A DNA stretch of 64,000 nt from Cunninghamia lanceolata. Its lineage: Eukaryota; Streptophyta; Pinopsida; Cupressales; Cupressaceae. Below are positions 1 through 11,565 of this stretch, piece after piece; position 1 is the first letter of the stretch, and each line of letters starts with the position of its first letter. Location: positions 8,860,501 through 8,924,500 of the forward strand of contig BSBN01000334.1 of assembly GCA_027924645.1 (NCBI GenBank), in the 5' to 3' direction. The notes under the pieces were generated by a model that had not been told where the DNA came from, ran no database searches, and saw only the letters and a list, made by a program, of their open reading frames with translations. A program made the position numbers and the translations under genes.

Positions 1-144
1 AGCCATCCCAAATCTCTAAAACAAATCAAGAGCATACTTCTGCTGAAAGATAGAAATATTGGCAGAAGACTGATGAATCTAAAGACCAAGGAAGTAATGT
101 AATAGACCAAGGTTAGTCATAGTAAAATGCTCCATCAAAGCTCC

Positions 145-640
145 TTAAGTATCCTTAATAACGGAAGGACAACTCCATGTATGAATTGAGTCATCCACAT
201 AAAGAACAAGAATGAGAAGATCCCCCATGTCTCTTAATATATATTGTAGGATTGGATTGACATCTAGTGAATCTAGAAGCAAGCAGAAAACTATCCATCT
301 TCTCATATCAAGCCCGAGGGGCTTGTTTGAGACCATACAATGAATGCCTCAGCCTACAAACAAGTGAAGGGTGTTGCAAAAATCTTGGAGGCTACTCCAT
401 GTAGATCTCCTCCTGAAGATCACCCTATAGGAAAGCACTATTCACATCCATTTGATAATTGGCCAACCCTGAGATGTAGCAATAGAAAGTACAAGACAAA
501 TAGAATCCATCTTTGCTGCAGGAGAAAAAGTATCAAAATAGCTAATACCTTCAACATGAGAGAAGCCCTTAGCCACTAGACAAGCCTTATACTTATCAAT
601 AGAACCATCAACTCCATATTTGGTATGATACACCCACTTG
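145..640 (-). pseudogene. copia reverse transcriptase remnant
   Basis: 442-633 encodes the conserved YKACLVAKGF block and the DTFSPAAKM segment of copia RT. 145-336 encodes the LVLYVDDSI catalytic loop with both Asp residues of the YVDD box. The two lie in different frames with stops between. The C-terminal RT and RNase H would lie left of the window. Confidence 0.82.
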
Positions 641-1656
641 CATCAAACCAACTTTCTTCCCTTAGGAAGAGGAACTAAATCCCAATTATAATTCTTCATT
701 AAAGAAGAATACTCCTCAATCATACCACTTTCCCATTCTAAAACACCTGAAGCATCTAAAAACTTCTGAGGATTAGTAGAAAATGCATGACTCAAAAGAC
801 TGATACCTGAAGTTTAGTAACAATTGCAGCGTATAGCTTTGGAATCACTTGCAAGAAAGGTGACATCCTCAAGAAGTGTACGAGCTCATAATGGTCTTGT
901 GGGTATAGGTGGAGGAGGAGATAGAGAAATGTCAACAATAAGATCAATACCATCATCAGGAACATTATCTTCAAGAACATCATCATCATCTATAGGAAGC
1001 AAAACATCATCTAAAGAAGAAGTGGGAAGAAGAGAGGAAGGGGCCTATGATAGAGAATCATTCAGAGTGAAAGACTAATCAAAATGAACATCATGACAAA
1101 AATGTACCTCTTGAGTGACAGGATCAAACAACCAATAACCCTTCACATCCTCACAATAGCCAACAAAAATGAATTGTTGACTTTTCTTTTCCATTGCTTT
1201 GCACCTCCCATCTGGAATGAATGTCTATGCATCACTACCAAATACTCTGAAAAAGGACACCTTGGGCTTGACATGAGACCAAGCCTCGTTAGGAGTCATG
1301 TTTTATACTTCCTTGTGAGGCATATGATTCTGAATGTAGTTGGTACAATTGATAGCGTTTGCCCAAAATACTTGAGCCATGGATTGAGACTGAAGCATAC
1401 AACTGCCCATCTCCCATAAGGTTCTATTCTTCTACTTAGCCACACCATTTTGCTAATGAGTGTATGGTACTATGTATTGATGAAGAATATCTCAAGCATG
1501 ACAAAAATCCTGAAATGCTTGATTGACATATTCTCTCCCATTATCTGTCTAAATCTTCTGAAGGGAATGCCCTAACTGCTTCTCCACAAATGGAAGGAAT
1601 GTCATGAAAAATCAAAGAACCTCATCGTTGTATTTCAAAAAGTACACCCATGTGTG

Positions 1657-2400
1657 TCAAGAGTAGTCATCAATAAAGGCAAGCACATAATTAGCCCCTA
1701 AAAATGAAGGAGTTGGGAATGACATAAGATCACTATGTACCAACTCAAGAAGTGCTGAAGGACATGTGGCCATACCCTTCAGAAAAGGATCCCTATGATG
1801 TCTGCCAAGAACACAACCTTGACAAACTCCATCAAAACAAAAGATCTTAGGTAGTCTAATCACCAAATTCCGTGTGCTCATCTGTTAAAGATATCTATAA
1901 TTCAGGTGCCCAAACTATTTGTACCAAAGCTTTTCACATAATCTACATGAGTAATAAGGGATAATCCTGATGAAGACTCAAATCCATCAAGCCTGTACAA
2001 ATGGGCTACATCATCAACTATTCCTGTAGCAACAACCTTCTCAGGATCCTATAACTCTTGAATAGTCACATTAGTGGCGGAAAACTCAACTACCTTCCCC
2101 TCACCATGATGACAAATCTGATAGATAGAAAATAGATTCTGTGAAATATCAAGAACAAAAAGAACATCATCAATGCAATCATCATGCATTTTAACTGAGC
2201 CTGTTCCTACAACCAAAATATGTGAAGAGTTCCCAACTACAATATGAGAAGTACTACAAGAGGAAATAGAATCAAGAAGATCCTCAACATGAGTCATATG
2301 ATATGAAGCACTAGAATCAGGAATCCAACTGTTACTGGTAGGAGATGAAGCCCCTACTATGAGAGCTTACCCTTTTCCCAAGGAAGAAGACTTAGGCATG
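1657..2400 (-). pseudogene. copia protease and integrase N-terminal remnant
   Basis: 2049-2297 resembles the pol protease region, with VVGNSSHILVVGTGSV and then DVLFVLDISQNLFSI, the usual stretch after the DSGAS active site. 1657-1881 resembles the pre-integrase/integrase junction: a CQGCVLGRHHRDPF block, LLELVHSDLM and an FIDDYS end that contributes the first catalytic Asp region. Both are separated by stops and frame changes. They lie directly downstream of the gag remnant in the order expected of copia. Confidence 0.8.
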
Positions 2401-2546
2401 GCAACATTGTGCTTCTTCATGGTTTTCTCTAATGCTACTGCATCATTATGTCTTGACTTTCCACAAAAGGAACAATTTTCCTTCTTCTTAGACTTAGAGG
2501 ATGACTTGCTAGAGTTAGAAGGGGGAGGAGGAGGATGATTAGTCTT

Positions 2547-3151
2547 CTAATCATTCTTCACCTTAGGTTTGGAGGGAGGCTCACCACCTTCAGATGAATC
2601 TGTCTTGGGCTTCTTCTTGTTCTTACCCCTGCCCTTGGATGATTGATCCATTAAAGCATGACTCTTAGGAAGAGCATCCATCTGAATCATCTTGGCCTGC
2701 TCCCTAGTCAATCGATAGAATTCCTCAAATGAAGGCATCTTATGATCTTCTCCCATAGCATTCATGGTAGAATATAAAGTAGAGGCAAACACTTCAAAAG
2801 GACCTCTCAGCTTAGACAAGATCAAGAAAATACACTCCTTATCATTTTGGCATGACCACATCCTTTTAATTGTGACAAAATCAATTTGAATCAGACAAAG
2901 AAATCTAAAATAGTGGGGAAGGCATCTGGAGAGAGAGAGGTGAGACTGGCTTCAAGTTGCAAGATCTTGAACTGATTGACTTTACCATACAACTCGGCAA
3001 GCTTATCCCACACTTCTTTAGGTGTCTTACACTCTGCAATGTGAAACAACAAATTGTTAGACACATGGAAAACTAAGTCCTCTAACCTCATCCATTTTGT
3101 TTCTATGAACAAATTGCTCAAATGGTTTTGTGAACTCAGGTTTATCGGCAT
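2547..3151 (-). pseudogene. copia gag polyprotein remnant (UBN2-type)
   Basis: Two open stretches (2891-3151 and 2547-2861) hold typical copia gag sequence: a CKTPKEVWDKL motif followed by ELYGKVNQFK, then a SKLRGPFEVFASTL-like stretch and a basic Lys/Gly-rich tail before the nucleocapsid region. Gag would coat the element RNA in cytoplasmic virus-like particles. The reading frame is broken between the two stretches, so this is a fossil. A candidate CCHC knuckle region lies around 2440-2480 but is degraded. Confidence 0.8.
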
Positions 3152-4158
3152 CTAACATTTGCCAAAGACCCCTAGATTGCAACAAGTGTGATATCTTGAG
3201 CTTCTATGTGTGATAGTTGTGTGGAGTAAGCAATTCAATCCCTGGGTCCAACATGATAAACAAAGGAACACAAAGGGACCAAAATGCAGTATATACCCCT
3301 AGAATGAATGAAATTTGAATTTTTAATTCCAAACAACAAGTTTGTCAAATAACTGAAACAACTTGCAACTTCAAGCTATTTAAATTGTAAAAAATATGGC
3401 AAAATTTTAGAAAATAACTCATCCATAGAAGATAGAGTCTCAAAGCCACCTCAATCTTGCTCACAATAGATCAGGGGAGAGAATTACTCTATAAATAGCA
3501 AAATATAATTCTGCACCATCAATATGGGACTTAAAGTCCCTTGTTCATGCTCAGAACAGGCCGCAAACATGGCCCACCTCAAATCGTTGCTTGATTAAAC
3601 CCCAAATTTTTCTTTGCAAAACTTTATAAAGGTATAGTTTGTTGCCAGACTTTGCAAAAAAGAAATAATGGCGGCCAAAAATATTACTGATCGCTACTGA
3701 TTTGAGGGCTGATCTAGGCGCTTTGACTAAACGCCCTCCAAAAAAATTGAGCACACAAATCACCCAACACAATAATGAATAAATGCCTCCATAAATCCTC
3801 TCTGCAAATCGTTGAGTACCACCAATAAAAAAAGAATGATGTTAGAAATGGGAAAGGTGCAAATTTCGTCCAGTAATCAGCCCCAAAACAAAAAAGGCGA
3901 TCCACCAAATTTGGTGTCCCAATCACCCAAACAGATCGGTCCTCCACAATATGTTCGCTGGGCTCAAAAACGGCCTCACGGGGATGACAGAGAGCTTTGG
4001 CCAAGATCAAGGCATCTCAAATGGTGGTGGCAACTTCTTTGCTGCACTTGACATCTTCACAGAATTCACAAACTGCAAATCTCAAAAATGCCATGATCTC
4101 AACCCTAGTGTAAACTCTTAGCATGGAAGGTGGTTGCAGAAGACAGTCTCTGATACCA

Positions 4159-4403
4159 TGTTAAAACAAAACATCTAGGAGCATCTACAAACCAAGATAA
4201 AAACCTTCACGAATGAGAGAAGCAACACACAAGAGAAGCGATTTCACCAGGAGTGAAGAATATACATTGGGCATGAGATATATTGCAATGTACAAACCCA
4301 GATATAAATGGCCAAATGAAAAATCAGTTACGGGAACAACCAACCCCAACTACCTCAGCAACAAAAATAATATTAACCTAAGTAAAAACTTAAGCCTACT
4401 CTA
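4159..4403 (-). repeat. 5' LTR of the copia element, with adjacent primer binding site
   Basis: On the minus strand the sequence ends ...TTTTAACA and is followed at once by TGGTATCAGAGACTG (4144-4158), a good match to an initiator-Met tRNA primer binding site. On the plus strand the LTR therefore starts TGTTAAAACA at 4159. The other edge is placed near 4403 because similarity to the second GRAS block starts immediately afterwards. The outer terminal dinucleotide is not a clean CA, so this edge is uncertain by a few bases. Confidence 0.7.
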
Positions 4404-4920
4404 ACTAAATATTTTTCAATTTAATTCACCATAATAAATAAAAAAAAAATTAAAAAAAAATTAACAGAAGATTTATACGCAATACATTTAAATTTTATTC
4501 AATTGAAAAAATTAAATATAATTTATAAAAAGGTTCAATAAATTTCTACAAATCTAATCTCACCTAAATTATTTAATTATCATACTAATATTAGCATTCA
4601 CCTATCTAATATTGATTAAAACTGCTATTACTAAGTTACATATTTATTTATTTATTCTTTTAATGATAATAGTTGCAAAGTGTTCAAAAATTATAGCAAA
4701 GGAACAATAAACATATATTCCATTTAAAGATAATACCCGAAGTAGTCATACATTTTCACTGAATTAGTTCTCAAGAGATAGTATGGTTTGCTACTAAAAG
4801 AAAACCCAAACACTCAGCAATCTAACTGTTATCCACGCAAATGGGGCTACAAACTCTTTCTATTTTATTATAATATTTTTACAATATGAAGACATTTGTT
4901 TCAGCAACAACCATGAAAAT

Positions 4921-6522
4921 TCAATTCATACCACTCCATGCCGAGAGTGCAAACAATGGTTTTCCTTTCCACCTTACAATTATGGCATCTCCATCGGACT
5001 CGAGAGTATAATATCGTCCAGAAGCATATTCTCCTAATAACAATCTAGCCTGATACATAGCTTGAAAGCTGAAGCTCTTTTCCCTGAACCCTGCTTGTGT
5101 GAAGAAACACCTCCACACATGAGTTGTAATATGCCTAACAGTCCTCTCCTTCCCCTCATAGACTATCATATTCCTTATCCGATTTCCAATAATTAATTCT
5201 TCATGCTTTACCCTCATAATATCATTTCTGTCTGCTAAGGTAACATCCAACAGATCAAAATAAGCGATGTAATAGAAAAGCACTTCGCTGAATCTATTTA
5301 CAAAAGATGGAGAATTATGATTCGCTTCAGTTTCGTGAGTAACCATTATTTCAGGCCTCAGTTTCTTGATAACACTCAAAAGATTGTCAAGGAGGACCGG
5401 GTCGTATAACAAACTACTGAGAATATTTGGGGCGTAGACTGCCAACGCCTCACCAGATTTAACGGTGAATAAGCCTTCCTTAATCTCCTCTATGTTTTGG
5501 ATCTCCACAATGCTTTAGGAGAACGGAATCCCCAAAGATTTAGCGAGCTCATCAAGTCTTTTTCCGCTTTTTACAAGCTCTTCGCCATTCATCCCAACTG
5601 CTGTAATCTTGAGAAGCTCAAGCGCAGGTACAGAAGAAGAAACAGCTCTGTGTGCAAGATACTCCATTAATACTGTGCATTGCGACCCAACTCGCATCCC
5701 GAGATCAATTACATGAATTTTCCTTGCATTCCCCACGGTGTCTATGACTGCCTGCACAGACGTGAACTACAAGACTTTGAAACAGGGCAGAACAGTGATA
5801 TAGTAAGCAACGAGACTACAAAATCCTTTTCTGTCAAATTCACTGCAAAGATTGAAGGCAAAATCTCGTACTGGTTTAGCTGCGTTGTTTAACATGCCGA
5901 GAGTCTGGCATTGGATTCTATCCTGTAGACCGCCGGAGATATAATATGCAAGCCTCTGTGTTGGAGTACCCAGCTGACAAGACAAATTCTTGCATTTGCT
6001 CACCAGCCAAGCAGCGTGATCATATTTCCCGTCGCCTATCATTCTTCCAGAGGCTAACAGAAGTTGAACCAATTCCAGCACCTTCTCTTTCCCTCCATGC
6101 AGTGCCTCGTGATCGAGGCCATCATTAGCGCATATTGTTACGCGCTCAGCTCCTTCAAACTTCAGGATTTGCTCAGACGACCAGATATCCTTATTTGATA
6201 GCATCTCATTACGAAATTGTGCTCCGGGCACGGAAATATCATGTATAGTCTGGGAATTCTCTGCTTCAGAAAGTTCCTTCAACTGCCCAGACATCATATA
6301 TTTATTCGTCAGCTCCCCATCGAAGGGAAACATATGAATTAAATTATGGCTCATGAGCTCCTCCGCGAAAGGAGACATTTCAGGGTCTGGCAGTGCAACG
6401 GTGTCGTCCATGGCCATGGCCAGATATTGGTTACGTTCAGTACTATCCGACTTACAGAGTAAGGAGTTGAACGAATAATCCCATATGGATAGAGGAAGAA
6501 ATCCACTGTTAGATACACTCAT
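4921..6522 (-). pseudogene. GRAS-domain transcriptional regulator, pseudogene copy with two premature stops
   Basis: The single-exon frame starts at an ATG at 6520-6522 and would encode about 533 residues. It carries the GRAS order: variable N-terminus, leucine-rich region, an IHVIDLG block for the VHIID motif, a second leucine-rich region, a PFYRE-like region and a C-terminal SAW block. In-frame stops occur at 5767-5769 (TAG, where copy 2 has CAG) and 5515-5517 (TAA, where copy 2 has TAC). The first removes the VHIID, PFYRE and SAW parts, so loss of function is expected. Apart from these stops it is very close to the copy at 51342-52838. Unlike that copy it keeps the upstream start codon. 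GRAS proteins are plant nuclear regulators; the subfamily is not certain, though the LxxxGM-VHIID spacing is DELLA/RGL-like in feel. Confidence 0.93.
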
Positions 6523-6868
6523 CTTCTCTTTATTTTCTATTAATTGGCTTTCAATTTCACTGCTCGAAATCGAAGAGTACTCTACAGAGACGTTTACGGA
6601 GACGTAATTAAGGAGTCAGGGCGGAAAAGTCTAGATTCCACACGATCTACTCGAGAGACAGAAAATTGTATCATTATATTTTTCTACGATGTTAATGTCG
6701 CATCACACCAAGTACAACGAGATACATACAAATTCGGCATAAATCGGCAGAACTGATGTTAATGCGTAATGGATTATGTCAGCTAAGCTTAAAACATCCT
6801 CGCGGAAGCATCCGTCTCGCGAATCACATTATTGTCGACGAAGAGTGAATACACTATTGAAGGATATT

Positions 6869-6991
6869 CTTAAATACCATCTGGTCAATTTTGGCCAATA
6901 AAAATAGGACAAATATTTAACACTCTTTGTTGTAAATGAGGTGTAAAATTACTATTAATTGTTTGACCATTGAAATGGATGAAATTTAAGT
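6869..6991. mobile_element. MITE-like element, ~123 bp, copy in GRAS copy 1 upstream region
   Basis: Begins CTTAAATACCATC and ends GATGAAATTTAAG, imperfect inverted ends. The interior (GGACAAATATTTAA, TGAGGTGTAAAATTA) is shared with elements at 40814-40950, 48977-49035 and 53202-53313. It is too short to encode protein. It lies ~350 bp upstream of the GRAS start codon. The target duplication could not be settled. Confidence 0.65.
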
Positions 6992-7045
6992 ACAATGCAC
7001 AACTATATTATATAAGGATAGTGCATGTAGGGGGAAAAGGCATGG

Positions 7046-7078
7046 GCTATTCTCCCAACGAAATGACATTTCAAGATA
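7046..7078 (+). repeat. left arm of a 3.3-kb-spaced inverted repeat
   Basis: GGCTATTCTCCCAACGAAAT and onward to TCAAGATA, the inverse of 10316-10350. The same arm, with the variant CAACAAAATG closer to the right arm, is present at ~53387-53418. Confidence 0.6.
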
Positions 7079-7770
7079 GTCCATCGTAAAGTGCTGCATG
7101 TTGTCGTGTCGACTGTTTACAGGATTTTTGACCTCATTTTATGTTGACTTTCTCTTTTGACCTCTTCAATATCATTCTCTCAACCTGTTCAATCAATCCA
7201 ATTTTCGAAAGCAATTCTATCAACATGATTTTGACTATCAGTACATTTACAACATACTAGATGTATAAGATTTACCATTTCAGATATCATGTTACCATGC
7301 CGCACATGCCATGGTATACCATACCATGATGATGGAAGATGCGATGCCGTGTGGCATAATGGCACGAAGAAAAAATGTTAACAGGACGTTTTCGCTCGTT
7401 TCGACAACCACTTCCGGTTATGATGGATCCTTCATATGCCAAAACATTCAAAAAAGATCGAGCTTTGAACATCCATGCCATTTTTTTAAATTTTTGTGAG
7501 CACATAAATGCTCAAAGAGATTTTTGAGGGAAACGCCTTGTGGGCAACTGTTGCGAGGAGATTCAAGTAGGTTCGCATAGTTGCAAACAAAGGCTTCGAC
7601 GACATAACAGGTGTTGGGTGGGTGTTGTGGGTAACTTTAATTATTTTTTTTAGAATAGGCATAAAATTTTCTCAGTTTCATGGTTGTTTTCTATATTTTT
7701 GTAGAGCTAGGAGAGGGTTTGAGGAGACAACTTCCAAACAACAAAAAGGAGTGGTAGCAGTGGAATAATA

Positions 7771-8413
7771 ACAATTATGTCTACCAATTCCTTTGCCATT
7801 TGCTATTCTCGTCTAGAACTGTTAAGAGGGCAAGAGAGGGGCTTTTATATGTCGAAAATGAGAACCATTGTGAAATTCTTTTAACAAACCTTATCGTGTG
7901 TAATGTTAGGAGTGTTACACATAAATTTTTGTTTGAATAATTAAAAAATAATGATTTACCTTCCTTACTCGTGGGTTGGATGAAATGGATTTTTGTGGTT
8001 GGTTGATAGGTATCATGGGGCCGAATGGCTATTGAAAATATGTTGATTTTATGGTCATTTGAGTTGATTTTAGGAAATTCCATGGTTTGCTGGGTTTCGC
8101 TGTAGGTTGATTGAAATTTAAAACAAGTGGTTGCCATTAACATTTGTTTAATTTATTAAATTGAATTGTTTAATCATTGTAAGGTTTGAATGCAATTTAA
8201 AACAAGAAAAACATATATCAAACTAAACCAACTTCTCTCAAACTCTTTCTTCCTAGTGGAATATTTTTTCATTATCAACATTCTTCTTTATTTGCACCTT
8301 GGTTTGTGTGTGGCTTGATTAGTGCATTCTTTGCTTATTCCCATTGTTTGCTTTTAATCGACCCAATTAATTATTTCTATTAAAAGTTTTCTTCTCAACA
8401 AAATGACATGTTT
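7771..8413. other. non-coding spacer
   Basis: AT-rich spacer between the GRAS block and the ~380-bp tandem repeats. A 120-codon open frame on the minus strand (7781-8143) shows no recognisable domain and low-complexity composition, and is not called a gene. Confidence 0.5.
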
Positions 8414-9262
8414 TGCAACCTCGGGTTTTGTATACAAATTTCTGAAACATTATGCTAGGTATAGGCATGCATAGCATGGTAACATGATATCTTCAGTATA
8501 CCAACCTTGATCATATTTTTCTGAAATAATTTATGCATTAAGAAATAATATTACACACAATCATCCTCACCAATTGATTTCCGAACCCTTGAACAAAAAT
8601 ATATTGTTTCTTTTTAGATAATTTATCTTTAAAGATTTTAGTTTCAATTTGATCATTTTCATTATCATGTTATAATTGCAACCAGGTCTTTATGGAGACA
8701 TTTTTGTTCACATTGGAGTCAGTGAACGAGGGGCATCCAGACATTGGGTTTGACAAATTTGTATACAAAATTGTAGTTGGAAAAACACAATATGTTTTGC
8801 AAGTTGGATTTTTGTATAAAAATTTGTGAAAAATTATGCCAAGTATAGTCATGTGTAGCATGCTAACATGATATCTTAAGCAGGTTGACCTTAATCATAT
8901 CTATTTGAAATAGTTTATACCTTAACAAATAATATGACATACAATGATCCTCACTAATTGAATTCCATACCCTTCATGAACAATGTGTTCTTTTTTAAGA
9001 TAATTTATCTTTCAAGATTTTAATTTCAGTTTGATCAGTTTCATTATCATGTTATAGCTGCAACTAGGTCTTTCTGGAGATATTTTTGTTCACATTGAAG
9101 TCAATGATCAAAGGGCACCCAAACATTGGGTATCACAAATTTGTATAGAAAAATGCATATGAAAAAAGACAATATGTTTTTCAGCCTAGATATTTGTATA
9201 CAAATTTGTGAAACATTATGCCAAATATTGGCATGCATAGCATGGTAACATGATATCTTAAG
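8414..9262 (+). repeat. degenerate tandem repeat, ~380-bp unit
   Basis: A block ending GGTAACATGATATCTTAAG recurs at ~8490, ~8875 and ~9260. The material between, including TTATCATGTTATA and a TTTTTGTTCACATTG stretch, also recurs at ~380-bp spacing (e.g. 8660-8715 and 9040-9100). Units carry many substitutions. Further single copies of the terminal ~90 bp occur at 9893-9982 and 10238-10325. Confidence 0.75.
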
Positions 9263-10315
9263 CATGTGATGACCTTAATCAATATGTGACTCAACTAGGA
9301 GAGGCATAAGTTTATTAATTTTAGTTTCTTTGTCTCTTCATAAGTTTATCAATTTATACATTGAAAATATATATTTAAGTCTAGGTAAGTTAATCTAGTC
9401 TAGTGAAAAATGTATTTAAGTCTTCCATTGGGCCCCATCAAACTATTTTTTTGGGTGTCAAAATACATTTAATTTTTTGTGCTACAGTTCCATTTTATAA
9501 ACAAAGTTGCAGGGTCAACTTCACATTGTGTTTTTCAATTTGTAGAAGTTTAGATGATGATTTGTAAGATGTGTTTTTGTGGTAATTTGAAAGGCATGGT
9601 TGGATTTCACAACCTATTTTCTTCAATTAACAAAGATATGTGCACCCCAAAAAAGTGTATTCCTAATTATATGTTGTTTTATGGTTGTGTTAGTTATTCA
9701 TTGTATATAAAGTTGTGAGTTGAATGACACGTTGTGTTTTTCATCCTGCATAAGTTTGTTTCATGGTTTGTAAGATGTGCTTCAAACTCATGCCTCTCCT
9801 AGTTGACTCACATATTGGTTCATAATATTGTTTAAATTTGTTTGATCATTTTATAAATTTGTATACAAAAATATATTTGGAAAAACACAATGTGTTATAT
9901 AACTTGGATTTTTGTATACAAATTTGCAAAATATTATGCTAGGTATAGGCATGTATAGCATGGTAACATGATATCTTAAGCATGATGACCCTAATCATAT
10001 CTAAAAAATGTGTAGTTGAACCTACAATTTTTTCTATGAAATGAAATTGTAACTCAACAAATCAAATGTATTTTGACACCTGGAAGAACAATTGTATGAA
10101 AATGTTGGGTTTCACAAATTTGTATACAAAACATACACATACCAATAATAGTTATAGAAAAATGTTTACTCACAAATTGAGATCATGTTGGGTTTCATAA
10201 AATTGTATACAAAAATGTAGTTGGAAAAACATAATGTGTTTTGCAACCTAATTTTTCATATACAAATTTGTGAAACATTATGCTAGGTATAGGCATGTGT
10301 AGCATGGTAACATGA
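9263..10315 (+). repeat. dispersed local repeat copies
   Basis: Contains two more copies of the ~90-bp block with the GCATGGTAACATGATATC core (9893-9982 and 10238-10325). It also has copies of a GCATAAGTTTGTTTCATGG / GTAAGATGTG unit that reappears at ~10460, ~10795, ~11570 and in a 216-bp array at 61.7-62.3 kb. No coding potential is recognised. Confidence 0.65.
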
Positions 10316-10350
10316 TATCTTAAGAATGTCATTTTGTTGGGAGAATAGCT
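10316..10350 (-). repeat. right arm of a 3.3-kb-spaced inverted repeat
   Basis: TATCTTAAGAATGTCATTTT followed by GTTGGGAGAATAGCT. Its reverse complement matches 7046-7078 (GGCTATTCTCCCAAC...) with only a few mismatches. The left arm is kept in the second GRAS block at ~53387-53418. The pair could bound a foldback or TIR element; no transposase is visible between them. Confidence 0.6.
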
Positions 10351-11042
10351 AGTGCCAATAATAATCATATATCTTGTTTTAGGGTTGTGTTATGATTTCA
10401 TTGTATATATTAAATTGTAGGTTGAACTACATATTATGTTTTCTTAGCTTGCACAAGTTTAGTTCATGATTCGTGAGATGTGTTTCAAACTTATGCCTCT
10501 CCTAGTTGACTCACATATTGATTAATAATGTTTCCAAAATATTTAGAAAACATGGTATTCATTTGAGGTTGGTAGCAGTAATGGAAGGACATAATTGGCC
10601 ATTCGAGGTTATCCCAAAGGCATTGGTGGATTTCACAAACCTTCTCTTCACGTAACAGAGATATGTGCAGCTCAACCAAAGTGTCTTCCTAAATTTATGT
10701 TGTTTCAAGCTTGTGTACAAATAATTACTTTTCATTTGGTATGTTAGGATTTCACTAGATATAAAAATTTATTGGTTAAACTACACATTATGTTTTTAAA
10801 CCTACACAAGTTTAGTTCTAGTGAAGTGGGGGTCCCATTATGTCATTAGTCAAAAATGAGGCATGGCTGGTGGGACATCCTAATGGATAATGGCAAGTAC
10901 CACCCGTTTAACATAGTGGCACTAGTGGGTTGCATCATTGATTTTGTTTTGTAGGTACAATATGGTCATGATGTGTCATGTATGCTATTTTATATCTCAC
11001 CTTTATGTAAATTTCCTGATGCAGGATGTTCTAGAGTAGGCT
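10351..11042. other. non-coding spacer with diverged repeat units
   Basis: Carries diverged copies of a unit (TTTGAGGTTGGTAGCAGTAA..., GTTATCCCAAAGGCAT) that also occurs at 61490-61560. Nothing protein-coding is recognised. Confidence 0.5.
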
Positions 11043-11565
11043 TATTTACATTCTTGAATGGAGGGTGTTGTATATTATCAGTAAAATACCACAAAGGAAT
11101 GGTATTGTTATAGAAATCACACACAAGGATGAATCTATAAATCCCTTAAGGAGCTAATCTATGAATTATGAGTTTCCCTATTCCACTCAATTTAAACTTA
11201 GAAAACCCAAAATGCAAAATAACTAAACTCAGTAAGTTATTGTTCTCATTCATACTAAATTATAATGGATATAATGAATACTATGGTGAAAGTTTGTAAT
11301 CCCACAAATCCTCCCTACATTGTACGAAATAGTTTACCTACTTACATGTTGTCTACAAATACTCTATCTATCTTGAGATAGTGTGTAATATAGGGATACT
11401 CACCTTAGTTCTACATAGCCTAAATTATAGGAGATAATAATTATGTATCTCCCATTCGTTGGCCAACCCTTCAACAATCTTGAACATAGAAACTCACAAT
11501 CTCGTAGGGATTATGGAAAATAGATTGGAGAACCAATAGGTTTAATGACACACTTTATTTTCTAG
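11043..11565 (+). repeat. ~520-bp duplicated non-coding segment, copy 1
   Basis: From TTATTTACATTCTTGAATGG through TTAATGACACAC this segment matches 60899-61425 almost base by base, including GGAGGGTGTTGTATATTA and CTCAGTAAGTTATTGTTCTC. In the second copy it starts exactly where the chromovirus 3' LTR ends. No open frame is conserved between the copies. Confidence 0.85.

Larger units (their letters stand above)
1..4403 (-). mobile_element. Ty1-copia LTR retrotransposon, decayed, truncated by window edge
   Basis: Reading the minus strand from right to left gives the copia order: LTR, primer binding site, ~1 kb leader, gag, protease, integrase, reverse transcriptase. The RNase H and the second LTR would lie before base 1. 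Recognisable pieces are UBN2-type gag (2547-3151), aspartic protease region (2049-2297), the pre-integrase and integrase start (1657-1881, with CQGC and a following HSDL), and RT pieces (442-633 with LVAKGF; 145-336 with YVDD). The frames are interrupted by many stops and shifts, so it cannot be autonomous. Domain order integrase before RT identifies Pseudoviridae/copia. It abuts the 3' flank of the GRAS pseudogene at about 4404, where homology to the second GRAS block begins. Confidence 0.9.
4424..7770. repeat. segmental duplication, copy 1 (GRAS locus block)
   Basis: About 3.35 kb containing the GRAS pseudogene with its 3' flank and about 1.2 kb upstream is repeated, in the same orientation, at about 50691-54115. 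Similarity runs through coding and non-coding parts, including the AT-rich 3' flank, the upstream MITE-like element and a motif ending GTGGTAGCAGTGGAATAA at ~7750-7770. Retained introns or poly-A signs of a retrocopy are not seen, and both flanks are shared, so DNA-level duplication is the better explanation. Confidence 0.88.
6523..7770. other. upstream region of GRAS copy 1, no gene seen
   Basis: Non-coding DNA shared with 52944-54115. It holds a MITE-like element (6869-6991), one arm of a long-range inverted repeat (7046-7078), and a stretch (7284-7312) that is the reverse complement of the GGTAACATGATATC core found repeatedly at 8.4-10.3 kb. Short open frames at 7287-7505 lack any recognisable domain. 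No TATA box could be assigned with confidence. Confidence 0.6.

Noticed and set aside
7287..7505. Opposed open frames on both strands upstream of GRAS copy 1
   Set aside because: The sequence is shared with the second block, where the frames are not kept at the same length; no domain.
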